A DNA stretch of 64,000 nt from Flavobacteriaceae bacterium LYZ1037 (GCA_003144015.1 QFWS01000002.1:372001-436000); one strand, 5' to 3'. Positions 26,094 to 35,240 are shown, counted from the first letter of the stretch. Notes: generated by a model from the letters alone, not told the origin. A program made the numbers and translations.

Positions 26094-26960
26094 ATGACAT
26101 CAGTTACTAACCTATTAGACTTATTAGTATTAGAAAAAATAACCCAGACCGAATATGTAGGTACAAGCAAACCAGTTGGTAGCCCAAATGTGTTTGGTGG
26201 CCAGGTTTTGGCTCAAGCAATTAATGCAGCTAGCAGAACGATTACTAATCAAAGAGTATTACATTCCATGCACTCATATTTTCTTGAAGCTGGAAAATTA
26301 GAGTTGCCTATTACTTATCATGTTAGTATAGTAAGAGATGGTGGAAGTTTTTCTGTTCGTAGAGTTACTGCACAACAAAACGAAACTACTATTTTTATTT
26401 TATCAGCGTCATTTCATAAAAAAGAGACGGGATATAGTCATCAAATCCCCTTGGAAAAAAAGGTTAAAAAACCAGAAGAACTATTAAGTTGGACAGACAT
26501 TTACAATCAATTTGGAGATTTTCTACCTAAACATGTGAAATCATTTCTGGAAATTGAACGTCCAGTAGAATTTAAACCAACTGAGACTGTAAATCCATTA
26601 GATAGAAAAGATTTACCTCCATACAGTAATGTCTGGTTTAAATTAAAAGGAGATGTAAGTGCTCTGGATTTAGCAACTAAGCAACAAATATTAACATATA
26701 TTTCAGATTATAATATCTTGGTTTCTGCACTAAATCCTCATGCTAGTGTAGCACATTGGGGAAATACGCAAACAGCAAGTTTAGACCATTCTATGTGGTA
26801 TTTTAGAGATTTTGATCTGGACGATTGGTTATTGTTTTCTATGGAATCACCCAATGCATCGAATGCTAGAGGATTTGCTAGAGGGAATATTTATACAAGA
26901 GAAGGAATACTAGTTGCTTCAGTAGCCCAAGAAGGGTTAATGAGACCTAAAGATCAATGA
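26094..26960 (+). CDS. tesB: Acyl-CoA thioesterase II (TesB-like)
   Basis: The 288-residue protein is a double hot-dog thioesterase. It shows VFGGQVLAQAINAASRTI, HSMHSYFLEAG, SDYNILVSAL (active-site Asp), LDHSMWYF and the C-terminal VASVAQEGLMR (active-site Gln). It hydrolyses acyl-CoA to fatty acid and CoA. It overlaps the phosphodiesterase gene by 4 nt and heads a run of tightly packed genes up to the mevalonate genes. Confidence 0.9.
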   Translation: MTSVTNLLDLLVLEKITQTEYVGTSKPVGSPNVFGGQVLAQAINAASRTITNQRVLHSMHSYFLEAGKLELPITYHVSIVRDGGSFSVRRVTAQQNETTIFILSASFHKKETGYSHQIPLEKKVKKPEELLSWTDIYNQFGDFLPKHVKSFLEIERPVEFKPTETVNPLDRKDLPPYSNVWFKLKGDVSALDLATKQQILTYISDYNILVSALNPHASVAHWGNTQTASLDHSMWYFRDFDLDDWLLFSMESPNASNARGFARGNIYTREGILVASVAQEGLMRPKDQ

Positions 26961-27643
26961 GTACAATACTAAAAATAGGACATCGAGGAGCTAAGGGGTA
27001 TGTTGCAGAAAACACAATAGAATCCATTCAAAAAGCATTAAATTTTGGTGTAGATGGCATAGAAATAGATGTGCATGTCTGTGCTTCTGGAGAATTAGTA
27101 GTTTTTCATGATTTTACTTTAGATAGAATGACTAATGGAACTGGAGAAATTAGTAAAATGTCATTACAAGAATTAAAGAAACTGAAGGTAAATGAGCAAT
27201 TTTCAATTCCAACTTTAGAAGAAGTTTTAGATATTATAGATAAAAAATGTCTTTTAAATATTGAATTAAAAGGAAAACATACAGCATCAAAAACTTGTGA
27301 TGTTATTTCGAAGTATATTAAAAAGAGAGACTGGAGCTATAACAACTTTATTATCTCAAGTTTTCAGCATCACGAATTGGAAGATGTGTTTCAATTAGAT
27401 AAAAATATTCCCTTAGGTGTTTTAACCAAAGCCAATGTTGCAGAAGCTATTGAGTTTGCGAAAACTATAAATGCTCAAGCTATTCATCCAAATTTTGCGT
27501 TGTTGACTTCAGAAAATGTAAAACTAGCTCAAGTAAAAGGCTATAAAGTGTACACTTGGACGGTTAATGATAAGCAAACTATTAATAGAATGAAAAGTTA
27601 TCAAGTAGACGGAATAATCTCAGATGTTCCAGATAGATTATGA
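26957..27643 (+). CDS. Glycerophosphodiester phosphodiesterase
   Basis: The 228-residue protein has the GDPD motifs GHRGAKGYVAENTI, GIEIDVHVCASGELVVFHDF and DRMTNGTG, which hold the catalytic His pair and metal-binding Glu/Asp. It lacks a signal peptide, so it likely acts on cytoplasmic glycerophosphodiesters, giving glycerol-3-phosphate and an alcohol. Its end overlaps the next gene by 4 nt. Confidence 0.9.
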   Translation: MSTILKIGHRGAKGYVAENTIESIQKALNFGVDGIEIDVHVCASGELVVFHDFTLDRMTNGTGEISKMSLQELKKLKVNEQFSIPTLEEVLDIIDKKCLLNIELKGKHTASKTCDVISKYIKKRDWSYNNFIISSFQHHELEDVFQLDKNIPLGVLTKANVAEAIEFAKTINAQAIHPNFALLTSENVKLAQVKGYKVYTWTVNDKQTINRMKSYQVDGIISDVPDRL

Positions 27644-28869
27644 TTAAAAAAGATGTTATAATAATTGGAGGTGGAGCAGCAGGTTTTTTTGCAGCTATTA
27701 ATATTGCCGAACAAAACCCCACACTAAAAGTCGCTATTTTAGAACGAGGTAAAGAGGGTTTACAAAAGGTGAAAGTTTCTGGTGGTGGACGTTGTAACGT
27801 TACGCATGCCGAATTCATTCCACAAGAATTAGTGCTAAATTATCCACGTGGTGAAAAAGAATTATTGGGTCCTTTTCATCAATTTATGACAGGAGATACC
27901 ATCGAATGGTTTGAAAAGCGTGGTGTTGAATTGAAAATTGAAGAGGATGGTAGAATGTTTCCTGTGTCAAATTCGTCTCAAACAATTATTGACTGCTTCC
28001 TTGACGAAGCAAAAAAACTCCATGTAGAAGTTTTATATAATCAATCAGTAAAAAACATTTTTGTGTCACCTCGAACACAGTCGAGAGGTTTAAATTTTGA
28101 AATCAGCACAAATCAAGACGAGTTTTCATCAGAAAAATTAGTAATAGCCACAGGAAGCAACCCAAAAATTTGGAAATTACTGGAAGGTTTAGGCCATGCA
28201 ATCTCACAACCTGTTCCATCGCTATTTACGTTTAATATAAAAGACGAACGTATAAAAGATATTCCTGGAGTAGTCGCTTTAAATGTTGAGGTGAAGGTTC
28301 TTGGAACCGATTTGTCGAGCGAAGGGCCTTTATTAATTACACATGTTGGTATGAGTGCTCCAGCCATTTTAAAACTTTCTGCATTTGGAGCCATTGAATT
28401 GGCTGAACGCCATTATAAATTTGAAATTGAAATTAATTTTATCAAGCAATCTTTTGAAGATTGTATGGAACAATTAAAAGAACTAAAACAGCAATTAGCA
28501 AAGAAAACAGTTTTTAAATCTACTCAATTCGATTTGCCAAAACGTCTATGGCACAAATTAGTTTTGGCGTCAAGTTTGGACCAAGATAGTCGTTGGGCAG
28601 ATTTAAACAAACAGCAATTAGAAGATTTTGCGAAACAACTAACACAAGCTATTTTTAAAGTAGATGGAAAAAGCACCTTTAAAGAAGAGTTTGTTACTGC
28701 TGGAGGCTTAGATTTAAAAGAAATTAATTTTAAAACCTTTGAAAGTAAACTTCATAAAAACTTATATTTTGCTGGCGAAGTTATTAATGTGGATGCCATT
28801 ACTGGAGGTTTTAATTTTCAGAATGCATGGACAGGAGCTTTTATTGTGGCTAAATCAATTTCAGGATGA
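27640..28869 (+). CDS. HI0933/YhiN-like (BaiN) flavoprotein
   Basis: The 409-residue protein has an FAD-binding start (IIIGGGAAGFFAAINIAE), the motif KVSGGGRCNVTH, and the C-terminal FAGEVINVDAITGGFNFQNAW of this family. It is presumed to be an NAD(P)H-dependent oxidoreductase of unknown substrate. Near residue 145 (VSPRTQSRGLNF) the DNA carries a REP-like palindromic insert of about 28 nt that stays in frame. The gene overlaps both neighbours by 4 nt. Confidence 0.85.
   Translation: MIKKDVIIIGGGAAGFFAAINIAEQNPTLKVAILERGKEGLQKVKVSGGGRCNVTHAEFIPQELVLNYPRGEKELLGPFHQFMTGDTIEWFEKRGVELKIEEDGRMFPVSNSSQTIIDCFLDEAKKLHVEVLYNQSVKNIFVSPRTQSRGLNFEISTNQDEFSSEKLVIATGSNPKIWKLLEGLGHAISQPVPSLFTFNIKDERIKDIPGVVALNVEVKVLGTDLSSEGPLLITHVGMSAPAILKLSAFGAIELAERHYKFEIEINFIKQSFEDCMEQLKELKQQLAKKTVFKSTQFDLPKRLWHKLVLASSLDQDSRWADLNKQQLEDFAKQLTQAIFKVDGKSTFKEEFVTAGGLDLKEINFKTFESKLHKNLYFAGEVINVDAITGGFNFQNAWTGAFIVAKSISG
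28063..28090. repeat. REP-like palindromic element inside a coding region
   Basis: The sequence begins TGTCACCTCGA, continues with ACACAG, and then TCGAGAGGTTT, so ACCTCGA pairs with TCGAGAGGT allowing a 2-nt bulge. It resembles dispersed repeats of flavobacterial intergenic regions and shares the TGT-AC...GA..GAG layout with 1011-1038. It codes for VSPRTQSRGL within the flavoprotein. The reading frame is kept and no stop is made. Confidence 0.5.
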
Positions 28870-29396
28870 ACACTCATATTGTACTTTTAAAAGGAATTAA
28901 TGTTGGTGGACATAAAAAAGTTCCCATGGCAGAGTTACGTGAATTACTTACAAAATCTGGTTTCGAGAATGTGAAAACTTACATTCAAAGTGGGAATGTT
29001 ATTTTGAAGTCTTCAGAAAAATCAAAAATGATTGAAAATAATATTCAAACAGCAATTATGGCTCATTTTGGATTCGAAGTATCTGTTCTAGCAAAAACAA
29101 GGCAAGAATTGGAACAAATTTTTAATGATAACCCATTTTTAGAAGAAAAAAAGAAAGCTAGTTATTTTCTGATGTTGCACGATACGCCTTTAGAAGAGTT
29201 GGTATCAGTTGCTTCAGAAAAAGTGTATGAAGGGGAAGAGTACGAAATCATCAACAATTGCATTTATTTTTACTGTAAGAAAGGGATGGGTCAAGCAAAA
29301 TTTAATGCAAATTTTTTCGAGAGAAAGCTAAAGACATTTGGAACAGCTAGAAACTATAATACAATGGTAAAGTTATTATCTTTGTCTTCTGAATAA
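28866..29396 (+). CDS. DUF1697 domain-containing protein
   Basis: The 176-residue protein has the family signature at the start (LLKGINVGGHKKVPMAELRELL), YIQSGNVIL and the end NYNTMVKLL. Structure predictions of the family show a ferredoxin-like fold; the function is unknown. It overlaps the preceding gene by 4 nt and the mevalonate decarboxylase by 1 nt (TAATG). Confidence 0.88.
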   Translation: MNTHIVLLKGINVGGHKKVPMAELRELLTKSGFENVKTYIQSGNVILKSSEKSKMIENNIQTAIMAHFGFEVSVLAKTRQELEQIFNDNPFLEEKKKASYFLMLHDTPLEELVSVASEKVYEGEEYEIINNCIYFYCKKGMGQAKFNANFFERKLKTFGTARNYNTMVKLLSLSSE

Positions 29397-30487
29397 TGAC
29401 TATGACAGAACAACACTTTATCCCGAAAGAATATAAAATTTCAAAAGAAAAAGGGCAAGTAACTTGGGAATCGCCTAGTAATATTGCATTGGTAAAATAT
29501 TGGGGAAAAAAGAAACATCAAATTCCTGAAAACCCATCCATTAGCTTTACGTTGAATAATTGTAAAACTATTACAACGTTGAGTTATTCAAAAAAAGAGT
29601 CCGGTAATGATTTTTCATTTGAAGTATTTTTAGATGGAGAGAAAAAGGACGATTTTAAGCCAAAAATTAAAACCTTTTTTGAAAGAGTTGAAGCGTATTT
29701 GCCTTTTTTAAAGGATTTTCATTTTAAAATTGAAACCTCAAATACTTTTCCACATAGTTCAGGTATTGCTTCTTCTGCTTCAGGCATGAGCGCCATGGCA
29801 TTATGTCTATTGAGTTTAGAGAAACTGAATAATCCAGAAATAACAGACTTGTACTTCTACCAGAAAGCTTCATTTTTAGCACGATTAGGATCTGGATCTG
29901 CTTGTAGAAGTATTGAAGGCGATTTGATTGTTTGGGGAGAAACAAAGGCAGTTAATGGAAGCAGTGATTTGTTTGGTGTAAAATATCCTTATCAAGTTCA
30001 CGAGATCTTTAAGGAATATCAAGACACTATTTTATTAGTTGATAAAGGTGAAAAGCAAGTAAGTAGCACTGTTGGGCACAATTTAATGTATGAGCATCCT
30101 TATGCTGAAAATAGGTTTAAACAGGCACACGAAAACTTGGAAAAATTAAAACCCATTCTAGAATCTGGAGATTTAGATCAATTTATTGCTTTAGTTGAAA
30201 GTGAAGCTTTAACACTGCATGCTATGATGATGACAAGTATGCCGTATTTTATTTTAATGAAACCAAATACACTTGAGATTATCAATAAAATCTGGAATTT
30301 TAGAAAAAATACAGGGTTGCATATAGGTTTTACACTAGATGCTGGAGCAAACGTACATATACTATATCCAAAGAATGAAGCCAAAGTGATACTAGAATTC
30401 ATTAAGAATGAATTAGTTGTATATTGTCAGAACGAACAATATATTTGCGATCAAATTGGCTTTGGTGCAAACCAAATAAAAGAATAA
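29396..30487 (+). CDS. mvaD: Diphosphomevalonate decarboxylase
   Basis: The 363-residue GHMP enzyme converts mevalonate diphosphate to isopentenyl diphosphate with ATP. Visible are SPSNIALVKYWGK, SSGIASSASGMSAMAL (phosphate loop) and the late FTLDAGANVHIL, where the catalytic Asp lies. Length is somewhat longer than eukaryotic-type N-terminal cores but usual for Bacteroidota. A second Met lies two codons in. It precedes the mevalonate-kinase-like gene and shows that this organism makes isoprenoids by the mevalonate route. Confidence 0.88.
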   Translation: MTMTEQHFIPKEYKISKEKGQVTWESPSNIALVKYWGKKKHQIPENPSISFTLNNCKTITTLSYSKKESGNDFSFEVFLDGEKKDDFKPKIKTFFERVEAYLPFLKDFHFKIETSNTFPHSSGIASSASGMSAMALCLLSLEKLNNPEITDLYFYQKASFLARLGSGSACRSIEGDLIVWGETKAVNGSSDLFGVKYPYQVHEIFKEYQDTILLVDKGEKQVSSTVGHNLMYEHPYAENRFKQAHENLEKLKPILESGDLDQFIALVESEALTLHAMMMTSMPYFILMKPNTLEIINKIWNFRKNTGLHIGFTLDAGANVHILYPKNEAKVILEFIKNELVVYCQNEQYICDQIGFGANQIKE

Positions 30488-30491
30488 TACG

Positions 30492-30499
30492 TATATTTG
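30492..30499 (+). promoter_or_regulatory. Candidate internal -7 element TATATTTG
   Basis: An exact TAnnTTTG lies 24 nt before the ATG at 30523 in the short gap after mvaD. No TTTG is found at the right spacing. It could start a second transcript for the kinase, prenyltransferase and later genes, apart from read-through of the operon. Confidence 0.4.
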
Positions 30500-30522
30500 T
30501 TTAGTAATTGCTCTATAAATAC

Positions 30523-31452
30523 ATGAAAGGACCTCTGTTTTACTCAAAAATCTTACTCTTTGGTGAGTATGGAATTATTAAAGATTCTAAAGGATTGTCG
30601 ATTCCTTATAATTTTTATAATGGTGCTTTAAAGATGGATAATGATGCGTCTGAAACAGCATTGAAATCTAATGAAAGCTTAAAGCGCTTTGAGGAATACC
30701 TTCATACAATTAACGCGAATTTAGTAACATTCGATTTTGAAAAATTTCAACTAGATGTAGATGCAGGAATGTATTTCGATTCATCAATTCCTCAAGGATA
30801 TGGTGTAGGAAGTAGTGGTGCATTGGTTGCAGCTATTTATGATAAATACGCGTTCGATAAAATTACGGTTTTAGAGAATTTAACTAGAGAAAAATTATTA
30901 AAATTAAAAGCTGTTTTCTCAGCAATGGAATCTTTTTTTCATGGTAAATCTTCAGGACTAGATCCCTTAAATAGTTATTTAAGTATTCCAATTCTTATCA
31001 ATTCTAAAGACAATATTGAAGCAACAGGTATTCCTTCTCAAAACACCAATGGTAAAAATGCGGTATTTTTATTGGATAGTGGAATTATTGGAGAAACGGC
31101 ACCCATGGTAAGTATTTTTATGGAAAACATGAAACAGGAAGGTTTTAGAAAAATGCTTAAAACACAATTTATAAAGCATACAGATGCATGTGTGGACGAT
31201 TTCTTGAAAGGAGATATTAAATCTTTATTCGGAAACACTAAGAAGCTTTCAAAAGTGGTATTAAATCATTTTAAACCTATGATTCCACAACAGTTTCATG
31301 AACTTTGGAAGAAAGGTATAGAAACTAACGAATACTACTTAAAACTTTGTGGTTCTGGTGGTGGTGGATATATTTTAGGCTTTACCGAAGATATAGACAA
31401 AGCTAAAAAATCTCTTAAAGATTATAACTTAGAAGTTGTTTATAACTTCTAA
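30523..31452 (+). CDS. GHMP kinase, mevalonate-kinase-like
   Basis: The 309-residue protein starts FYSKILLFGEYGII, like mevalonate kinases, and has the ATP-loop PQGYGVGSSGALVAAIYDKY and the late LCGSGGGGYILGF. It probably phosphorylates mevalonate; phosphomevalonate kinase is a possible alternative, since this gene lies next to the decarboxylase and the paralogue is not visible here. I use the start at 30523, since the five residues before it are outside the fold. Confidence 0.8.
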   Translation: MKGPLFYSKILLFGEYGIIKDSKGLSIPYNFYNGALKMDNDASETALKSNESLKRFEEYLHTINANLVTFDFEKFQLDVDAGMYFDSSIPQGYGVGSSGALVAAIYDKYAFDKITVLENLTREKLLKLKAVFSAMESFFHGKSSGLDPLNSYLSIPILINSKDNIEATGIPSQNTNGKNAVFLLDSGIIGETAPMVSIFMENMKQEGFRKMLKTQFIKHTDACVDDFLKGDIKSLFGNTKKLSKVVLNHFKPMIPQQFHELWKKGIETNEYYLKLCGSGGGGYILGFTEDIDKAKKSLKDYNLEVVYNF

Positions 31453-31463
31453 ATTTTCAAACG

Positions 31464-32366
31464 ATGCTTTCTCGAAAACACAAACACATTTTACTAAAGT
31501 TTTTTAGTATGTTTTCTGTGGTTAGAGGTTACAACATTCTTATTGTTGTAATAGCACAATATTTAACGTCTGTTTACATTCTTGCTCACGATTTACCTTT
31601 ACGGGAAGTTGTTTTAGATGTCAATCTTTTAATGTTAGTTTTAGCATCTTCAGCAACCATTGCTGGAGGTTATATTATTAATAACTTTTACGACTCTGAA
31701 AAGGATCTAATAAACCGACCTAATAAATCCAAATTAGATCGATTAGTAAGTCAGAACACCAAGCTGTCGTTGTATTTTGTATTGAATTTTATGGCAGTTG
31801 TTATGTCAAGTTATGTGTCTTTTCGAGCTGTTATTTTCTTTTCGTTATATATTTTTTGTATTTGGTTTTATTCGCATAAATTAAAGAAAATGCCATTTAT
31901 TGGTAATTTAACATCTGCCATATTAACCATTACGCCTTTTTTCGCCATTTTTATGTATTACAAAAACTACGAGCATGTCATTTTTGTTCATGCAGCTTTT
32001 TTGTTTTTAATTATTTCTATGAGGGAATTGACAAAAGACCTAGAGAACATAAGAGGTGATTTGGTTTTAAATTATCATACTATTCCTGTTGTTTACGGTG
32101 AAAATGTATCGAAAATAATGCTTACTACTTTAGCTCTGTTAACAGCTGTTCCAACCTATTTTTTGGTGTGTCATTTTCATGTTGGTCAAATGGTATACTT
32201 CTTTTATTTAAGTGTTTTTTTATTACTTATTTTCATGGTTTTACTTTGGGCTTCAAAATCTAAAACACATTACTTAATTTTACATAATATCTTGAAATTT
32301 ATAATTGTAGCTGGTGTTTTTAGTATTATGCTAATAAATATTCATTTACTGCTTAATAGAATTTAA
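31464..32366 (+). CDS. UbiA family prenyltransferase (geranylgeranylglycerol-phosphate geranylgeranyltransferase-like)
   Basis: The 300-residue integral membrane protein has about eight helices. The first Asp-rich motif is NNFYDSEKDLINRP (N-x-x-x-D-x-x-x-D), and the second lies near RELTKDLENIRGD. Such proteins join a prenyl diphosphate to an acceptor at the membrane. In Bacteroidota this branch is annotated as geranylgeranylglycerol-phosphate geranylgeranyltransferase, as in archaeal lipids, but the substrate here is not proven. The context of mevalonate genes fits. Confidence 0.78.
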   Translation: MLSRKHKHILLKFFSMFSVVRGYNILIVVIAQYLTSVYILAHDLPLREVVLDVNLLMLVLASSATIAGGYIINNFYDSEKDLINRPNKSKLDRLVSQNTKLSLYFVLNFMAVVMSSYVSFRAVIFFSLYIFCIWFYSHKLKKMPFIGNLTSAILTITPFFAIFMYYKNYEHVIFVHAAFLFLIISMRELTKDLENIRGDLVLNYHTIPVVYGENVSKIMLTTLALLTAVPTYFLVCHFHVGQMVYFFYLSVFLLLIFMVLLWASKSKTHYLILHNILKFIIVAGVFSIMLINIHLLLNRI

Positions 32367-32384
32367 TAATTATTATTTAGTTGC

Positions 32385-32414
32385 TTGAAAGCAATTGGTC
32401 TTTCTGTATCTTTG
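32385..32414 (+). promoter_or_regulatory. Promoter of the pseudouridine-synthase-like gene (TTG-N19-TATCTTTG)
   Basis: TTG (32385-32387) is followed after 19 nt by TATCTTTG (32407-32414), an excellent match to the Bacteroidota promoter. The ATG at 32432 lies 17 nt downstream. It gives the gene its own transcript and supports the start at 32432 over the earlier in-frame Met at 32381. Confidence 0.75.
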
Positions 32415-32431
32415 CAAAAAAATTAGGAATC

Positions 32432-33307
32432 ATGAGCAGACATCAAGGTAGCAGTAGTAAAGGGAAATCTTCAGGAAGAGGGCAGCAAAAAGAAAGAGCT
32501 AACCAATCGAGTCGTGGTAGTAGTTCACCACAAAGTAAAAGTTATGCTCGAGGAAATTCGCCTATAAAGAAAAAAGCGCAATCCAAGACCACATCTCATC
32601 CAGATGAGATTCGTTTAAACAAATATATTGCTAATTCTGGTATCTGTTCACGTAGAGAGGCAGACGCTCATATTGCTATAGGATTAGTGTCTGTAAACGG
32701 ACAAATAGTAACTGAAATGGGTTACAAAGTAAAACTAGAAGATGAGGTTCGTTATGATGGTCAGCGTATCAACCCAGAAAAGAAAGCATATGTATTACTT
32801 AACAAACCCAAAGGTTTTGCAACAACTACTGCCGAAGGAAAAGGCAGAACGGTTATGGATTTAGTAGCTAATGCAACAACCTCAAGAATTAAACCTATTG
32901 GACGTTTAGGAAGAAACTCTAAAGGACTTTTGTTATTTACTAATGATGAAACAATTGTAAAAAAATTCACCAATTCTAAAAATGGTGTTCCACGTTTGTT
33001 TCAAGTAGAATTAGATAAAAATTTAAAGATTGAAGACCTTAAAAAAATAAGAGAAGGTTTTAAAGTCGATGGAAAATTGATTGCTGTAGAAGAAATAAGC
33101 TATATTGATGGAGCTTCTAAAAAAGAGATTGGCCTTAAAATAAAAAACACAGGAAATACAATATTAAGAACTATTTTCGATGAGCTTAAATACGATATTA
33201 TTAGCCTAGACTGTGTTGCAATTGGTCATCTTACTAAAAAAGATATTCCTAGAGGACATTGGAAACATTTAACAGAGCAAGAGGTAAACACCTTGAAAAT
33301 GCTATAA
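32432..33307 (+). CDS. RsuA/RluB-family pseudouridine synthase homologue lacking the catalytic Asp
   Basis: The 291-residue protein has a basic, Ser/Gly/Gln-rich N-terminal tail of about 55 residues, an S4 RNA-binding domain (EIRLNKYIANSGICSRREAD) and a pseudouridine-synthase fold. The motif that is normally GRLD-x-x-T-x-GLLL reads GRLGRNSKGLLLFT: residue 160 is Gly, codon 32909-32911. The usual NRIVRR segment near the C-terminus reads NTILRT. It keeps the fold and RNA-binding region but is likely inactive as a pseudouridine synthase. A promoter of its own is present. Confidence 0.85.
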   Translation: MSRHQGSSSKGKSSGRGQQKERANQSSRGSSSPQSKSYARGNSPIKKKAQSKTTSHPDEIRLNKYIANSGICSRREADAHIAIGLVSVNGQIVTEMGYKVKLEDEVRYDGQRINPEKKAYVLLNKPKGFATTTAEGKGRTVMDLVANATTSRIKPIGRLGRNSKGLLLFTNDETIVKKFTNSKNGVPRLFQVELDKNLKIEDLKKIREGFKVDGKLIAVEEISYIDGASKKEIGLKIKNTGNTILRTIFDELKYDIISLDCVAIGHLTKKDIPRGHWKHLTEQEVNTLKML

Positions 33308-33330
33308 TTTTTTACAGGTTCAACCCTTCA

Positions 33331-34878
33331 TTATTCAAATATTCTTTTCTCAAACAAAAGTTTCATAGTCTCGAAGTTTTGTTTAGGTTTTTTACAGATG
33401 TAAATTTTCTGATAAAGCTCTTCTTCGTTGTCTGCATATGGATTGTAAATTGTTTTGACTAAAGTTACCTCTTCAAAGTAGTCTATGAAAAAATCACCAA
33501 CCTGATAACTCAATGCTATAACTGTATGAGGCATATTGCCATTAGGCGACCAACTGTAAAAACTTCCGTGATAAGAGAATGCCTTTGGAAGATGATATAA
33601 TTCTCCAAACAAGTTTACAGCTCCAGCTTGGCTATAATGTTTACCCCAAATTAAACAATCTTGTTTCTCTAACTTTGGAAGACTATCATACACTTTTGCT
33701 AATTCAATCATGGTGTTTTTCCATTTTTCTTGTGTGTAGTATTCATCATATTTTACTCCAAATTCACCTCCTTCTACATCCTTTTTTTCAAAAGGATAAA
33801 CCTTTTCAAGATATCTATTAAAACTATAAACAGGCATGCCAAAAGGAATAAGAATAGCACCAAAAAGCATTAGTACTGAAATAGGATATATGATCCACTT
33901 TTTACTTTTAAGAAAGAGTTGTTCCCAAAAGACAGCTCCAAATGGAATAAGTGTCAAAATAATAGGATAGAAATAGTAGCCTTTCCCATTTTTGTATAAG
34001 AGTAATAAAGCAGACAATCCAATTCCAATGGATACAATATGAACTACGCTTGCTCTCTTGGAATTTAGAAGGAATAAAATAGCAGGAATTACCAATAATA
34101 ACGATGTCATTGGGTTTATGGCAATTAGTAAATTAATCAGGTTTTCAACTCTGCTAATTTTATCTAGTTGGGTTTCGTAAAGTCTGTTGACCATTTGTAA
34201 TAAAGGGAAATCATTCAGGTATTGCCAAATAATGTTTGGTGTAATACATAAAAGAAACACAAAAACATTCATCCAAAATTTATGTTTTATTAAAGCCTTT
34301 CTAGTGCTTTTAAAGAGAACTAAGGTAGTAAGTCCAAAAAGAAAAAAGAAGCTGTCGTATTTGGTTAAAAAACCTAGAATGCAAAAGAGGGTAAGGTTCC
34401 ATAAGGATTTTTTGTCAAGATATTTTACAAATCGTAAGAGCTGGTAGAACCCTAAAACCCAAAATAACTGACTAAAAACCACAGGCTGAAATAGTTGTTG
34501 AGAACGTCCAAAACCTGGTGCAATAATAATAGCCAAGAGCACTAAAAATATAGCTTTGCTTTTTCCTCCCAATTCAAATGTTGTTTTAGCGGTATAAATA
34601 AGGATAAGAATAGAGGCGAAATGAGAAAAAAGATGATGAATATATACGGAATTAGATTGAAATATATTTTGGATAAAAGCTAAGAGAGCAATTAATGGCG
34701 GAAATTCCATAAAGCCAAAAGCAAGATGCTTGCCAGTTTCTATATGTAATAACTCATCTCCCTGAAACCCTGAATGACAGTCTGCTAATACATGTAAAGT
34801 TAATTTAATAACACAAAAAAATAATACGATCAATTTGGACTGCCTATTCATTCGGTTTACTTTTTGTAAGTTTCTCAT
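33331..34878 (-). CDS. ArnT/PMT-like membrane glycosyltransferase (GT39/GT83 type)
   Basis: The 515-residue protein has about 11-12 membrane helices. Near the start, GFQGDELLHIETGKHLAFGFMEFPPL holds the acidic pair typical of GT-C enzymes using polyprenyl-phosphate sugars. The ~150-residue C-terminal periplasmic part ends the protein. It likely transfers a sugar to lipid or protein at the outer face of the inner membrane. It converges with the previous gene and has a long non-coding region behind it. Confidence 0.78.
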   Translation of the reverse strand: MRNLQKVNRMNRQSKLIVLFFCVIKLTLHVLADCHSGFQGDELLHIETGKHLAFGFMEFPPLIALLAFIQNIFQSNSVYIHHLFSHFASILILIYTAKTTFELGGKSKAIFLVLLAIIIAPGFGRSQQLFQPVVFSQLFWVLGFYQLLRFVKYLDKKSLWNLTLFCILGFLTKYDSFFFLFGLTTLVLFKSTRKALIKHKFWMNVFVFLLCITPNIIWQYLNDFPLLQMVNRLYETQLDKISRVENLINLLIAINPMTSLLLVIPAILFLLNSKRASVVHIVSIGIGLSALLLLYKNGKGYYFYPIILTLIPFGAVFWEQLFLKSKKWIIYPISVLMLFGAILIPFGMPVYSFNRYLEKVYPFEKKDVEGGEFGVKYDEYYTQEKWKNTMIELAKVYDSLPKLEKQDCLIWGKHYSQAGAVNLFGELYHLPKAFSYHGSFYSWSPNGNMPHTVIALSYQVGDFFIDYFEEVTLVKTIYNPYADNEEELYQKIYICKKPKQNFETMKLLFEKRIFE

Positions 34879-35240
34879 TTGCGAAATAGATTACTATTGA
34901 GACAAACAAGTTTAGAATGGTGTTAATTGGATTTATATGCGTTTAATTTGCCCTTAAATTTAAAGTTATTAATCGAAATTTTTAGCTCATGACTTTTCTT
35001 TTTAATAATTAACTTTATTTAACCTACTTGGTATAAAGTTTATAAAAATTCTCCTCAATATATTTATGCAGTTCTAATATATACTCATCGTAAATCAAGG
35101 TGATGAATTTCGCGTGATTCTAATAAGTGAAATCTGATATTTATGTCACAATTTTAAGGTGTTGAAAGACGTAATTAATATCCAAAAAAAATATATAAAA
35201 AAAGTTAGTTTTATAAAAAAAAGTATTTCATTTGTACTCG
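34879..35240. other. AT-rich non-coding region
   Basis: This is the first 362 nt of the 620-nt gap between the membrane glycosyltransferase (minus) and the arginine decarboxylase (plus). I see no open frame of note, no tRNA and no convincing hairpin with a T-tract. It must hold the promoter of the minus-strand gene; I could not place it. The rest of the gap (35241-35498) holds the RNA-like structure described next, then about 150 nt with no recognised element. Confidence 0.6.
35205..35234 (+). promoter_or_regulatory. Candidate promoter upstream of the speA leader (TTAG-N18-TTCATTTG)
   Basis: TTCATTTG (35227-35234) matches TAnnTTTG except for the second base, and TTAG (35205-35208) stands 18 nt upstream. 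The transcript would start near 35241, exactly where the foldable region begins. The leader to the speA ATG would be about 255 nt. Confidence 0.35.

Noticed and set aside
28310-28330. TTGTCGAGCGAAGGG, resembling half of the REP-like repeat
   Set aside because: No palindromic partner, and the encoded DLSSEGP is ordinary for the flavoprotein.
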